Part shown: in pieces, positions 17,939-27,159 of the stretch | Layout of the letters: every line of letters begins with the position of its first letter | How positions within the stretch are numbered: the first letter of the stretch is position 1 | NCBI RefSeq assembly: GCF_017357105.1 | Contig: NZ_CP071596.1 | Coordinates: 868,001-932,000 of the forward strand | Source: Natronosalvus caseinilyticus | Lineage (GTDB): Archaea > Halobacteriota > Halobacteria > Halobacteriales > Natrialbaceae | DNA: 64,000 nt | Direction: 5' to 3' | Made by a program: the position numbers and the translations under genes | The notes under the pieces: model-generated | Databases searched by the model: none | Told to the model about the DNA's origin: nothing | Seen by the model: the letters and a program-made list of their open reading frames with translations, nothing else

Positions 17939-20344
17939 ATGGAGGTCGCCGAGGTTCTACCCGACTTTGCCGACGCCTTCGCGTTCGAGGCGTTCAACGA
18001 GATGCAACGCGAGGCCCTGCCCGCGTTACTCGAGCGCGAGGAGAACGTGGTCGCGAGCGCGCCGACGGCGTCGGGGAAGACGGCCCTGGCCGAACTCGCG
18101 ATCTGTAACGCACTGGCCGACGGTGGTACTGCCCTCTTTATCGCGCCGCTGCGAGCGCTGACAAACGAGAAGGAAGCCGACTGGGACCGCTTCGACTCGC
18201 TCGGCTACTCGGTGTACGTCGTCACGGGCGAGCGCGATCTGAATCCCCGCCGGGCGAAGCGCGCGGACATCCTCGTGATGACACCCGAGAAGCTCGATTC
18301 CGCGACTCGAAAACACGACTCGCCGCGGTACGACTTCGTGACGGACGTCGACGTCTGCGTGATCGACGAGGTCCACCTGCTCGACGCCGACCGGCGCGGC
18401 TCGGTTCTCGAGGTGACCGTCTCCCGCCTCCGTCGGCTCTGTGATCCTCGTGTCGTCGCGCTCTCGGCGACGATGCCGAACGTCGACGACGTGGCGGCCT
18501 GGCTCGACGCCCCGCCGGCGTGTACGTTCGAGTTCGGCGACGAGTACCGCCCGGTCGACCTCAAAACGGGCGTCAAGACCTACACCCACGGCGAGAACTC
18601 CTTCGCCGACAAGTACCGTCGCCTCTACCGGGCGCTCGACCTCGCCGAACCCCACCTTCGGGAGGACGGTCAGGCGCTGGTGTTCGTCGCCTCCCGCCAG
18701 GACACCGTCCAGGCGGCGAAGAAGGCCAGAGACGAGATCGGCGAGCGCGATATCCCGATGGGGGCTCGCGGCGACTACGACTTTCACACCGAAACCAAAC
18801 GCCTCGAGAACGATACCCTGCGAAACTCGGCGCTCGACGGCGTGGGCTTTCACCACGCGGGCCTCTCGAAGAACGACAAGGACCTGATCGAGGAGTGGTT
18901 CAAACAGGGCAAGATCGAACTCCTCTTTTCGACCTCGACGCTCGCCTGGGGGGTCAACCTTCCCGCTCGCTGCGTCGTCATCCGGGACACGAAGTACCAC
19001 GACCCGCTCGAGGGCGAGGTGGACATGAGTCCGCTCGACATCCTGCAGATGCTCGGGCGCGCGGGCCGACCCGGCTACGACGACGTCGGCTACGGCTGGG
19101 TCGTCTGCGACGGCGCCGAGGCGGACGACTACCGCCGACTCCTTCGAGAGGGGAAAGAGATCGAGTCCCGGCTGGCCGACAGCCTCCAGACCCACCTCAA
19201 CGCCGAAATTGCGATGGGCACCATCACCGACCTCGAGGACGTGATGGACTGGCTCGAGACCACCTTCTACTACGTCCGCGGCCAGTCGCGTCCGGAGTCA
19301 TACGACTTCCAGAACCTCCGTCGGCGGGTTCGAGACTGCCTCGAGGAGCTGGTCGAGCAGGGTTTCGTCGAGACTGGCGAGGACCTCTCGGTCGAGGCGA
19401 CGCCCCGCGGGGTGCTCGCCTCCACGTACTACCTGCGCCTCGAGACGGCCGCCGGCTTTGCGGCGCTGTGTGACCGGGCCGTGGGCGCCGGGGGAGACGA
19501 CGACACCGCCGCCACTAGCGCGTCGGCGCCGGGAACGACCCTCGAGGCCGACGACGTCCTCGAAGCCGTCGCCACGGCTGGCGAGTTCGACTCCGTCTCG
19601 GCCCGCCAGTCCGAGCGCGATGCGATCAACGCTGCGCTCGTCAGCCAGGAGAGCGGCGACCTCGACGCCGGTCAGCGCAAGGTACTCGCCATCCTGCGAA
19701 GCGCCGCCGACACCGGCAATACTCCACCGGACCTCCGGAGCGACGCCTGGGTGATTCGGCAGAACGCGCTCCGCCTGCTCGCCGCCTTGCGCGCGTTCCT
19801 CGACCGGTTCGCGACGCCCCACGACGCCAACCTCGCTCGCCGCCTCGAGGCACGGATCGAGAACGGCGTCACCGACAACGCGGTCGGCCTGACGGCCATC
19901 GACGGCGTCGCCGCCGGTCGGGCGAGCAAGCTCTCGACGGAGGGGCTCTCGACGCCCGGTGACGTCGTCGCGGCCGGCGTCTCGGGGCTCGTCGACGCGG
20001 GGCTGGGCGAGAGCATAGCCGAACGCGTCTACGAGGGCGCACAGACGCTCCCCGCGGTCGAACTCGAGTGGGGAGACTTTCCCGAGACCATCGGCGCAGG
20101 CGAGAACGCCGTCCAGGAGGTCCGGATTCGAAACGTGGGGGAACCGGCCAGGGCCGGCGTTCGCGTCACCGTTAACGGCGTCGAGATGACCAGCACCAGC
20201 ACGTACCTCCGTGATTCGGAGACCGTCCCCATTGGCGTCTTCGGCGCGAACGCGGACGAACTCGAGTACACCGTCAGCGTTGCCTTCCCCGACGAGCCGC
20301 TACGCCCGCTCGAGGAGCGGCGGACGGTCGAGGTTCGTCGGTAG
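17939..20344 (+). CDS. Ski2/Hel308-type DEAD/DEAH-box helicase
   Basis: An 801-residue superfamily 2 helicase. Seen motifs are the Q-motif-like FNEMQREALP, Walker A APTASGKTALAE, PLRALTNEK, DEVH box VIDEVHLLD, motif III ALSATMPN, FHHAGLSKNDK, TSTLAWGVNLPA and the QMLGRAGRPGYD motif VI. After the RecA cores come a winged-helix region and a helix-hairpin-helix-like part (LTAIDGVAAGRASKLSTEG). The C-terminal ~100 residues (EVRIRNVGEPARAGVRVTVNG) look beta-rich and Sec63/Ig-like. It may act in recombination, repair or RNA turnover; I cannot separate Hel308 proper from its haloarchaeal paralogue by eye. ATG 17939 was chosen over GTG 17936. Confidence 0.9.
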   Translation: MEVAEVLPDFADAFAFEAFNEMQREALPALLEREENVVASAPTASGKTALAELAICNALADGGTALFIAPLRALTNEKEADWDRFDSLGYSVYVVTGERDLNPRRAKRADILVMTPEKLDSATRKHDSPRYDFVTDVDVCVIDEVHLLDADRRGSVLEVTVSRLRRLCDPRVVALSATMPNVDDVAAWLDAPPACTFEFGDEYRPVDLKTGVKTYTHGENSFADKYRRLYRALDLAEPHLREDGQALVFVASRQDTVQAAKKARDEIGERDIPMGARGDYDFHTETKRLENDTLRNSALDGVGFHHAGLSKNDKDLIEEWFKQGKIELLFSTSTLAWGVNLPARCVVIRDTKYHDPLEGEVDMSPLDILQMLGRAGRPGYDDVGYGWVVCDGAEADDYRRLLREGKEIESRLADSLQTHLNAEIAMGTITDLEDVMDWLETTFYYVRGQSRPESYDFQNLRRRVRDCLEELVEQGFVETGEDLSVEATPRGVLASTYYLRLETAAGFAALCDRAVGAGGDDDTAATSASAPGTTLEADDVLEAVATAGEFDSVSARQSERDAINAALVSQESGDLDAGQRKVLAILRSAADTGNTPPDLRSDAWVIRQNALRLLAALRAFLDRFATPHDANLARRLEARIENGVTDNAVGLTAIDGVAAGRASKLSTEGLSTPGDVVAAGVSGLVDAGLGESIAERVYEGAQTLPAVELEWGDFPETIGAGENAVQEVRIRNVGEPARAGVRVTVNGVEMTSTSTYLRDSETVPIGVFGANADELEYTVSVAFPDEPLRPLEERRTVEVRR

Positions 20345-20509
20345 CGTCGGCTTCGAGGGCTGTCTGCGAACGGTTTTTGAGGCTCGGGGGTACTTCTCAT
20401 GTAGATAGTTCGAACGAGCGAGCGTAGTATGTTCTCCAGTAGACGTCGATACGAGCCATCTCCGTCGAAACATCTATATTAGCACATGATAATATTAGAG
20501 ATAGCTAAA

Positions 20510-20881
20510 ATGACTGCGCACCACTCGACGAACGAATCCACTCGGTCGAATCGAGACGCGAGTTGCTGTCCCGCGGCGGAACACGCCTTGACGGAACGGG
20601 AACTGGCCGCCGACGTCCGAACGCTGTCGGCGGCCGGGAGCGACACGCGGTACGAGGCGCTTCGGCTCATCGCCGACAGCGACGAGGACGTCTGCGTCTG
20701 CGAACTCGAGCCCGCCCTCGGCGTGAGCCAGGGTGCGGTCAGCCAGGCGCTCTCGCGACTGTATGCCGCCGGTCTCGTGACGCGGCGCAAGGACGGCCGG
20801 TGGCGGTACTACGACACGACGTCGCGAGCCGACAGACTGCTCGCGGTCCTCGACGAAACCCGGAGGCTCGAGGATGAGTGA
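20510..20881 (+). CDS. arsR: ArsR-family metalloregulator
   Basis: A 123-residue winged-helix repressor. The recognition region reads CVCELEPALGVSQGAVSQAL, followed by the wing RRKDGRWRYYD. The CVCEL cysteines sit in the position of the As(III)/Cd(II)-sensing ELCVCDL motif of ArsR/SmtB proteins. A CC pair near residue 20 may add a ligand. It overlaps the arsM start by 8 bases, so it most likely represses its own operon and releases DNA when arsenite binds. A CTATATT element lies about 33 bases before the ATG at 20510. Confidence 0.9.
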   Translation: MTAHHSTNESTRSNRDASCCPAAEHALTERELAADVRTLSAAGSDTRYEALRLIADSDEDVCVCELEPALGVSQGAVSQALSRLYAAGLVTRRKDGRWRYYDTTSRADRLLAVLDETRRLEDE

Positions 20882-21719
20882 AGATCGATCGGCCACGGAA
20901 ACGGGAAGCGACGGACTCAGCGCCGCCGAACAGCGAAAGGCGGTGCGAGCGCGGTACGCCGATATCGCCACCGATTCAGCAACTTGCTGTGGCGACACTG
21001 GCGAGTCGCCGTGTGGGAGCGACACCGACGATGCGGAGACGTACGACGACCGGTCGCGGTCGATGGGCTACGCCGAGGATGCCCTCGAGAGCGTCGCGTC
21101 GGGCGCGAACCTGGGACTCGGCTGTGGAAACCCGACCGCAATCGCGAGTCTGGAGTTGGGCGAGACCGTCCTCGATCTCGGCTCTGGTGCGGGCTTCGAC
21201 TGCTTCCTCGCCGGACAGGAAGTCGGGCCAGAGGGCCGCGTCGTCGGCGTCGACATGACGCCGGAGATGGTCGAGAAGGCTCGTGAGAACGCGCGAGAAA
21301 ACGACGCGACGAACGTAGAATTCCGCCTCGGCGAGATCGAGCACCTTCCGGTCGCCGACGGGTCCATCGACGTGATCATTTCGAACTGCGTCGTGAACCT
21401 CTCGCCGGACAAACCGCAGGTGTTCGCCGACGCGTTTCGCGCACTTCGACCAGGTGGACGCCTCGCCATCTCGGACGTGGTGACCACTGCTCCGCTTTCA
21501 GATCAGGTGCGAGCGGATCCGTCCTCGGTCGCCGCCTGCGTCGCGGGCGCGTCGTCGATCTCGGCCCTCGAGTCGATGCTTATCGAGGCAGGGTTCGAGA
21601 ACATCTCCATCGAACCGAAGGCGGACAGCGAGTCGTTCATTCGCGAGTGGGACGACGAGCGCGATCTGAGCGAGTACGTCGTCTCCGCGACCATCGAAGC
21701 ACGGAAGCCGGTCCGGTGA
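20874..21719 (+). CDS. arsM: arsenite S-adenosylmethionine methyltransferase
   Basis: A 281-residue class I methyltransferase that methylates As(III) with S-adenosylmethionine. The SAM-binding loop is VLDLGSGAGFDCFLAG, then GVDMTPEMVEKA. The cysteines expected to bind arsenite are visible: C84 in LGCGNP, C172 in SNCVVNLSPDK and C222 in AACVAGA, plus C38, C39 and C47 near the N-terminus. The DGSIDVIISNCVVNLSPDK and LRPGGRLAISDVV motifs are diagnostic. It is translationally coupled to arsR. No arsenite efflux pump or reductase gene is in the neighbourhood. Confidence 0.94.
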   Translation: MSEDRSATETGSDGLSAAEQRKAVRARYADIATDSATCCGDTGESPCGSDTDDAETYDDRSRSMGYAEDALESVASGANLGLGCGNPTAIASLELGETVLDLGSGAGFDCFLAGQEVGPEGRVVGVDMTPEMVEKARENARENDATNVEFRLGEIEHLPVADGSIDVIISNCVVNLSPDKPQVFADAFRALRPGGRLAISDVVTTAPLSDQVRADPSSVAACVAGASSISALESMLIEAGFENISIEPKADSESFIREWDDERDLSEYVVSATIEARKPVR

Positions 21720-21770
21720 GTCATCGGCCAGAGTCGACGCGACGAAATCGGAAACGAAGGCGACGGCGTC

Positions 21771-21947
21771 CTACGACTCCTCCTCGAGCCGGTCGTGTCG
21801 CTCGTCAATCTCGTCCAGGATGTCGAGCGTCTTGCGGATCGAGGCGCGAATCGCGTCGCTGCGGTTGACGAACTTTCCCTCGTCGCCGACGTGTTCGTCG
21901 AGGTCCTCGAGGAGTTCCTGGGGAATCTCGACGCTGATCTTCGGCAT
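21771..21947 (-). CDS. ribbon-helix-helix (CopG/NikR-like) regulator
   Basis: A 58-residue protein, MPKISVEIPQELLEDLDEH, followed by GKFVNRSDAIRASIRKTLDILDEIDER. The N-terminal beta strand and SDAIR helix are those of MetJ/Arc-type RHH DNA-binding proteins, which act as dimers. It starts at ATG 21947. A TTAATA element at about 21971-21976 lies ~26 bases upstream and suggests a leaderless transcript. The target is unknown. Confidence 0.82.
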   Translation of the reverse strand: MPKISVEIPQELLEDLDEHVGDEGKFVNRSDAIRASIRKTLDILDEIDERHDRLEEES

Positions 21948-22034
21948 GTGCCCCACTTTGGAGGCGGAGTTATTAAGCGGTTTGTGACGAATTGGCGGGC
22001 CAGAACGCTGGCGAGTGGTTGTCTGTGATAGGTG

Positions 22035-24371
22035 TCAGGCCGTCTCTCGCTCGGCATCGGGATCGGGTGCCGACGTCGAGCCACCGCCGCCGAAGAACCG
22101 CCCGCCGCCGGTGAGCACGTAGAGGACGGCCAGCCCCAGCATGTAAGTCACCGCGAGCGGGATCGCCATCAGGAACATCGTCAAGATCCCCTTCGGACTC
22201 GCGAACGCGGCGACGGTGAAGATACCGACGACGACCGGTCGCCAGCGCCGGAGCATCGTCCGATAGCTGACGATACCGCCGACGTGGAACAGCGCCATCG
22301 TGACGATGATGTTGAACAGGAACCCGATGCCGACGGTCGTGTAGATCACGAGCCAGAAGAAGCTCTTGATCCGGTAGGAGACCTCCATCCCGTTGGCGAG
22401 CGCGTCCGCAACGAGGTAGGAGATCACGGAGGGGGCGATCCAGAAGAACCCGAGGTAGGTCCCGGCGGCGAACCCGAGTGCGATCGTCCCGCCCCAGACG
22501 AGGAACACGCGTCGGTCGCCCCGGACCAGGCCGCGCTCCCTGGCTGGGGGCCAGGCGTAGTAGAGCAAGAGGGGAAGCACGGCCACGAAGCCCGCGATGA
22601 CGCTCACCTTCACGGCGAAGATCAGCACCTCGACGGGGTGGATCGCGACCACGAGGTCGGTCTGTTCGAGGAACGTCTGCAGATCCATGCCGCTCGGATC
22701 GACATCGCTCTCGACGGCGACCTCCTCGAGGACGGACTCGGGCATACGGCTCAGGAACAGTTCGAGGACGTCGCCGACGCCGCCCTGGTAGAGCCAGAAG
22801 AACGTTCCGGCCATGACGACCATGAACAGGCCGACCAGCCGGAACATCTTCGAGGTCAGGCTGTTGAGGATGAACGCGAAGTCGTACGCGTAGCCGCCGA
22901 TGTCCTCCTCGGTCGTCTCGTCTTCGGTGAACGGGTCGAGCATGCCGGCGGCCGTGCTCGAGAGGATGCCGCCGCTTTCGTCGGCGTCGCCGGTGTCGCC
23001 GCCTTCGGTTTCGGCGGATTCGCCGGGTGCCGTCGCTGACGCACTGGCGTCGGCGTCGGCGTCAGCGGCCGCGTTCAGCGAATCGTACCGGTCGAGGATC
23101 GCCTGCGCCTTCGCCTTGTCGTCGTCGTACATCGCCTCGCGGGCCTCCTCCATGGCCTCCTCCTCGGTCATCTTTAGGAAGACCTGTGGCGGCGCGCGCT
23201 CGATGGCGTCGGCGTCGAGTATCTGCAGATCGATCTCGGAGGGGTCCGTCGCGGTTCGAAGCGCGGATTCGCGGGGATAGATCGGCCGCTGGAGGACCAC
23301 GATCGTGTAGCCGATCAGCGCGACGAGCGCGACGCCGAGGCCGACGATCAGTCCCGCGACGATCGTTCCCGTGAGGCCGTGTTCGGCCGGCAGGGTCTCG
23401 AGGATCGTGCCGCCGCCGGGTCGAATCCAGGCGGGGAGGGCGGGGTAGACCTCCTCCTCGAGGTACTCGAACGCGCCGTAACTGATGGCGAGGCTCGAGA
23501 GGCCAGCGATCGTGAGAATGCCGAGGCCGAACTGGAGGACCCGGCGTTTGACGAGGCCGGTTCCGCTCTCGAGTTCGGCTTCGCCCTTCCGGCGGACGTT
23601 GGCGACGAGTTTCGCGAGGCCGAGGCTGAACACGTAGAGGATGACCATCGGTGCTGCCCACATGACGAGGGTGAACGGGTCGGGCGGTGAGAAGAGCGCG
23701 CCGAAGACCGTGATGGCGACGATGGCGTGGCGCCACTTGTCCCGGAACGTCTCGTAGGGGACGATTTCGGTGTACGAGAGGGCGCTCATGAACAGCGGGA
23801 GCTGGGCGGCCAGGCCGAACGACACCGTGAGGAGGGCGATGAATTCGGTGAATTCGGTAATCCCGAAACTGGGGTTGACGCCCATCGCGACGGCGTTCCC
23901 GGCGAGGAAGCCGAACGCGTAGGGGAAGAAGACCCCGTAGGCGTAGATCAGTCCGACGACGAAGAGGACGAGCGAGAGGAGGACGAAGGTGGCGAGGTAA
24001 GCTGCCGAAATCGGGACGGCGCTCTCGATGCCGCGTTCTCGAAGTTTGTCGCGCGAGAAGTAAAGCAGCGCCGGAATCGCGACGATGACGCCGACGATCA
24101 TGCCGATTTTCGCCTGGAGCAGTATCACCTCGAACGGCGTCCGCGTGATGACCGTCGCCTGGTCGGCGACGTTTGGCGCCATCTCGGCTTTCGCCGTCGC
24201 CTTGAGGAAGCCCCAGATGTACAGTCGGAGCGCGTAGAACGATCCGATGAAGCCGATCACGAAGATGATAAAGACCTTCTGGAGATTCGCCTGGGCACTC
24301 GAGAGCATCGCCCCGAGCGTGTCCCGTCCGGCGTTGATCGTCCGGACGGTGTCCTCGTCGATAGCGCTCAT
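22035..24371 (-). CDS. tatCt: Sec-independent translocase TatC, two-domain form
   Basis: A 778-residue membrane protein made of two TatC domains in tandem, the haloarchaea-specific TatCt. The first domain spans about residues 20-260 (FGITEFTEFIALLTVSFGLAAQLPLF, SPPDPFTLVMWAAPM). The second lies after a long acidic, alanine-rich linker (about 410-480) and ends FASPKGILTMFLMAIPLAVTYMLGL. I estimate 14 or so membrane helices. It belongs to the twin-arginine translocation system, through which haloarchaea export most of their folded secretory proteins. It is divergent from tatCo, and no tatA gene is in the window. Confidence 0.95.
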   Translation of the reverse strand: MSAIDEDTVRTINAGRDTLGAMLSSAQANLQKVFIIFVIGFIGSFYALRLYIWGFLKATAKAEMAPNVADQATVITRTPFEVILLQAKIGMIVGVIVAIPALLYFSRDKLRERGIESAVPISAAYLATFVLLSLVLFVVGLIYAYGVFFPYAFGFLAGNAVAMGVNPSFGITEFTEFIALLTVSFGLAAQLPLFMSALSYTEIVPYETFRDKWRHAIVAITVFGALFSPPDPFTLVMWAAPMVILYVFSLGLAKLVANVRRKGEAELESGTGLVKRRVLQFGLGILTIAGLSSLAISYGAFEYLEEEVYPALPAWIRPGGGTILETLPAEHGLTGTIVAGLIVGLGVALVALIGYTIVVLQRPIYPRESALRTATDPSEIDLQILDADAIERAPPQVFLKMTEEEAMEEAREAMYDDDKAKAQAILDRYDSLNAAADADADASASATAPGESAETEGGDTGDADESGGILSSTAAGMLDPFTEDETTEEDIGGYAYDFAFILNSLTSKMFRLVGLFMVVMAGTFFWLYQGGVGDVLELFLSRMPESVLEEVAVESDVDPSGMDLQTFLEQTDLVVAIHPVEVLIFAVKVSVIAGFVAVLPLLLYYAWPPARERGLVRGDRRVFLVWGGTIALGFAAGTYLGFFWIAPSVISYLVADALANGMEVSYRIKSFFWLVIYTTVGIGFLFNIIVTMALFHVGGIVSYRTMLRRWRPVVVGIFTVAAFASPKGILTMFLMAIPLAVTYMLGLAVLYVLTGGGRFFGGGGSTSAPDPDAERETA

Positions 24372-24390
24372 TCGGTGTCCCTGGGTAGCT

Positions 24391-24396
24391 TATATA
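24391..24396 (-). promoter_or_regulatory. TATA box of tatCt
   Basis: TATATA, read on the minus strand within GTATATAAGC, lies about 22-25 bases before the ATG at 24371 and predicts a leaderless or near-leaderless transcript. The spacer 24372-24640 between the two divergent tatC genes holds this and the tatCo promoter. I see nothing else in it. Confidence 0.6.
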
Positions 24397-24609
24397 CAGT
24401 TATCAACTTTTCGAGTCAACACTCGTGATGGACGTCCGTTTTCGGTCTCTCGGAGGCCGTTTTGGATCGATGGCCTTCGACCGAATTCGCTCCACTGAGG
24501 CCGGTACCGTGGGCCAGGCCGGCCGGGACGATGGCGACTGAAGAGTCGTTTCGGCGCCCGACTGTGTCACCTTCCTCGACTCTCAATCCCGTGGCGTAAG
24601 AAAAAGGCC

Positions 24610-24615
24610 TATAAC
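24610..24615 (+). promoter_or_regulatory. TATA box of tatCo
   Basis: TATAAC lies about 28 bases before ATG 24641. This supports the far-upstream start that includes the long acidic N-terminal extension of TatCo, and again suggests a leaderless mRNA. Confidence 0.55.
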
Positions 24616-24640
24616 CGGGCGTCTATCTATATCCCGATAG

Positions 24641-26131
24641 ATGTCGGACGAGTCGGATGCTGGGTCGGACACCGATGAGGCCGAGGAGCCGCGGGACTCG
24701 AGCGGCGAGGCCGCTACCGATTCCCGATCCGAAAACGACGTCGCCACGGCCACGAGTGACCACGATGGGGACGCGAACGCCGGTGAGGACACCACTGCCG
24801 ATGGCACCAGTGGTGACGATCCCTCCGGCGGTGCCGACGGGGAGGCCGACGAACCCTCGAGCGACGGCGACCCCGATACTCCGGACGCGGCTGACGACGA
24901 ACCGACCGGACTCACGGATCGTGAGAGGACGGATGACCGCGACGCGCCCAGCGGGTTCGAAGACGTTCCGCTCGACGAACGCCCACAACTCGGTCCAAAG
25001 GGGAGGGGCCGTTCGAGCGCCGAGGATTCGAGTACCGGTGGCGATGACGAGGCCGCGTACGAAGCCAAAACCGATACCGAATTCGAATTCGGCCCCAGTC
25101 TCGAATCGTCCGAAGAGGACGAGGAGTCTGAGGACGATGCTGACGTCGATGACGACGACCTCGACGGCGAAGACGAGGTCGACGATATCGAAGACGAAGA
25201 CGACCCCGCCGGCGTCGGCACCAATCCCGACCTCAGCCACCTCGAGGAACCCGCCCCCGAACCGCCGGGCGAGACCGACACCGACGCCGATGCGACCGCC
25301 AGCCCCGAGGCGAAGACCGACGGCCACGGCCACCACGACGGGGCGCGAGACCGCCAGGAGCCGAGCTATCCGGACCCCGACGACGACATCGGCGGCATCT
25401 CGACCCCGCCAGACGACGAGGAGATGCCCCTGGCCGACCACATCGAGGAGATGGTTCTCCGGCTGGCCGTCGTCTTCCTCGTGGGCGCGGCCGCGACGTC
25501 CATCGCCCTGCTGTGGTCTTCACAGGCCATCGGACTCATCTGGGAGAACGTCTTCCCCGGACCGGCCGCCGAGGTGCCGCCGCCGCACGTCTACGCCCCG
25601 CTCGAGCTCTGGCTGACCCGGATCAAGGTCGCCGCGCTGGCGGGGATCATGGCCGCGATTCCGATGCTCGTCTACCAGGGCTACCTGTTCATGCGCCCGG
25701 GGCTGTACCCCAACGAGCGCAAGTACTACCTCGCGGCGGTGCCGACCAGCGTCGTCCTCGCCGGGATCGGGATGTTCGTCTCGTTCATCGTCGTGTTACC
25801 GATCCTGTTCGAGTACTTCACGTTCTACTCGGAGGGGAGTGCGGACATCGCGTACGCCCTCGGCGAGACGTTCGGCCTCATAATCACGCTGACGGGCTTC
25901 CTCGCGATCGTCTTCCAGATCCCGCTGCTCGTCATTCTCGCGGTCCTGATGGGGGTGACGACCCGTCGGTGGCTGGCCGACAAACGGCTGTACTTCTGGG
26001 CGGCGTTCGCCGGCCTGTCGTTCATGTTCACGATCGACCCGACGCTGATGGCGCCGATCATCGTCGCGATCATCATGATCATCCTCTTCGAGGGGACCTT
26101 GCTCCTGCTCAAGTGGACCGGGCGGGAGTGA
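24641..26131 (+). CDS. tatCo: Sec-independent translocase TatC, single-domain form
   Basis: A 496-residue protein. Residues about 1-255 are an extremely acidic, Asp/Glu/Ser/Thr/Pro-rich, probably disordered region. The TatC core begins at MPLADHIEEMVLRLAVVF (about residue 261) and contains six membrane helices, with the family motifs FMRPGLYPNERKYYL and LIITLTGFLAIVFQIPLLV. It recognises twin-arginine signal peptides with TatA. The ATG 24641 start is supported by a TATA box ~28 bases upstream and by haloarchaeal codon use across the whole extension. Confidence 0.93.
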   Translation: MSDESDAGSDTDEAEEPRDSSGEAATDSRSENDVATATSDHDGDANAGEDTTADGTSGDDPSGGADGEADEPSSDGDPDTPDAADDEPTGLTDRERTDDRDAPSGFEDVPLDERPQLGPKGRGRSSAEDSSTGGDDEAAYEAKTDTEFEFGPSLESSEEDEESEDDADVDDDDLDGEDEVDDIEDEDDPAGVGTNPDLSHLEEPAPEPPGETDTDADATASPEAKTDGHGHHDGARDRQEPSYPDPDDDIGGISTPPDDEEMPLADHIEEMVLRLAVVFLVGAAATSIALLWSSQAIGLIWENVFPGPAAEVPPPHVYAPLELWLTRIKVAALAGIMAAIPMLVYQGYLFMRPGLYPNERKYYLAAVPTSVVLAGIGMFVSFIVVLPILFEYFTFYSEGSADIAYALGETFGLIITLTGFLAIVFQIPLLVILAVLMGVTTRRWLADKRLYFWAAFAGLSFMFTIDPTLMAPIIVAIIMIILFEGTLLLLKWTGRE

Positions 26132-26161
26132 TCAGAATCGCCACTTTTCACAAAACGCTCG

Positions 26162-27001
26162 TTACGCACCCTCGAGCAACTCACCGAACGCTCCTGACGG
26201 TTCGAGTCCTGCGTCCGCTCGAAGCGTCTCGACGCTAATTTGGCAGAACTCCGCTCGTCGGTGACACGGCAGACAGAGCGAGACGGCGTTCTCGAGGACG
26301 TGGGCATCGGCCCGTTCGACGCTGTCAGCCTCGGCGAACGCTCGAACCGGAATCAGATGGTGAACGTCCGGGTTGCGACCGAGTTCGCCCTTCGTCGTTC
26401 CGCAGTGGACGCACTGGTAGCCGTCGCGCTCGAGTGCCTGTCGTCTGATCGCTGCCCACCCTTTCCCGTAGGGGCCGGTGTCCCCACCCTTCCAGTTGGG
26501 GTGCCCTTCGCCGGTGAACGACTCCGAGAGCCAGCGTCTTCGGCAGTCTTCGCCACAGACGACGACGTCGCCGATCGCGCTCGGGTATCGTTCGATCGAG
26601 TCGGTGCAGACGGTGCACTCGACGGTCACTTTACCGCCTTGCCACTGTCCGTTAGCATTCCCCTCAACTGATGGGTGCTCGCGCCATTGTTCGCTTTCAA
26701 CGCACTGGGGACAGTACAAACCTGGCTTGTCGGACGGATAATACTCGAACGTAGACTCGCACAGCTCGCATTTCGCCTGTTCCTTTCCTCCTTTCCAGTT
26801 TGGGTTGTCGGACCCGGCGAAGGAAACGGATGCGTCGAGACACTCGTCTGAACAGTACTTCTTCTGATAGTCGGAGTAAAATCGGGATTCACAGCGATCA
26901 CAGGTTCGATTTGGAAGCCGTTCGCCGTGTACGGAACTGTGGTGAACGCCGAGTCCACGTCTCGTTTCGAATCGCCTGCCACACGTCGGACAGTCATGCA
27001 T
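26162..27001 (-). CDS. HNH endonuclease with multiple zinc knuckles
   Basis: A 279-residue protein. In order: an N-terminal C2H2 finger (CPTCGRRF to HHSSVH), three CxxC-type knuckles (CDRC/CSDEC, CELC/CPQC and CTVC/CGEDC), and a C-terminal HNH nuclease core (CVHCG, DVHHLIPV, NAVSLCLPCH). The motif N.NWKGGK or a close form occurs three times between the knuckles. It probably binds and cuts DNA as part of a mobile or defence function; it could also be a domesticated homing-type nuclease. Base composition is less GC-rich than its neighbours, and it lies next to a tRNA gene, both signs compatible with transfer. Confidence 0.85.
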   Translation of the reverse strand: MHDCPTCGRRFETRRGLGVHHSSVHGERLPNRTCDRCESRFYSDYQKKYCSDECLDASVSFAGSDNPNWKGGKEQAKCELCESTFEYYPSDKPGLYCPQCVESEQWREHPSVEGNANGQWQGGKVTVECTVCTDSIERYPSAIGDVVVCGEDCRRRWLSESFTGEGHPNWKGGDTGPYGKGWAAIRRQALERDGYQCVHCGTTKGELGRNPDVHHLIPVRAFAEADSVERADAHVLENAVSLCLPCHRRAEFCQISVETLRADAGLEPSGAFGELLEGA

Positions 27002-27024
27002 CGCTCACTCTGGCCCTGTTTTCC

Positions 27025-27032
27025 TATATAAA
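27025..27032 (-). promoter_or_regulatory. TATA box of the HNH nuclease gene
   Basis: TTTATATA on the minus strand lies 27 bases before the ATG at 27001, predicting a leaderless transcript. Confidence 0.6.
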
Positions 27033-27086
27033 TTAGCGGATAGCACCAGTCGTGACTACCTGAATTCTTGTAAATAATTTGATGTA

Positions 27087-27159
27087 GTCCGGGTGCGAAA
27101 ATTGAATCCGCCTCTCAGCCTCCACAAGGCTGAAGGATAACCACTACCCCAACCCGGAC
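27087..27159 (-). tRNA. tRNA-His (anticodon GTG)
   Basis: Read on the minus strand, the acceptor stem TCCGGGT pairs with ACCCGGA. The anticodon arm is CAGCC-TTGTGGA-GGCTG, giving anticodon GTG. The T arm contains GGATTCAATTTTC. A G precedes the acceptor stem and pairs with the C discriminator, the G-1:C73 pair that identifies histidine tRNA. CCA is not encoded and no intron is seen. A GTATTTGA element about 30 bases upstream may be the promoter. Confidence 0.9.
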
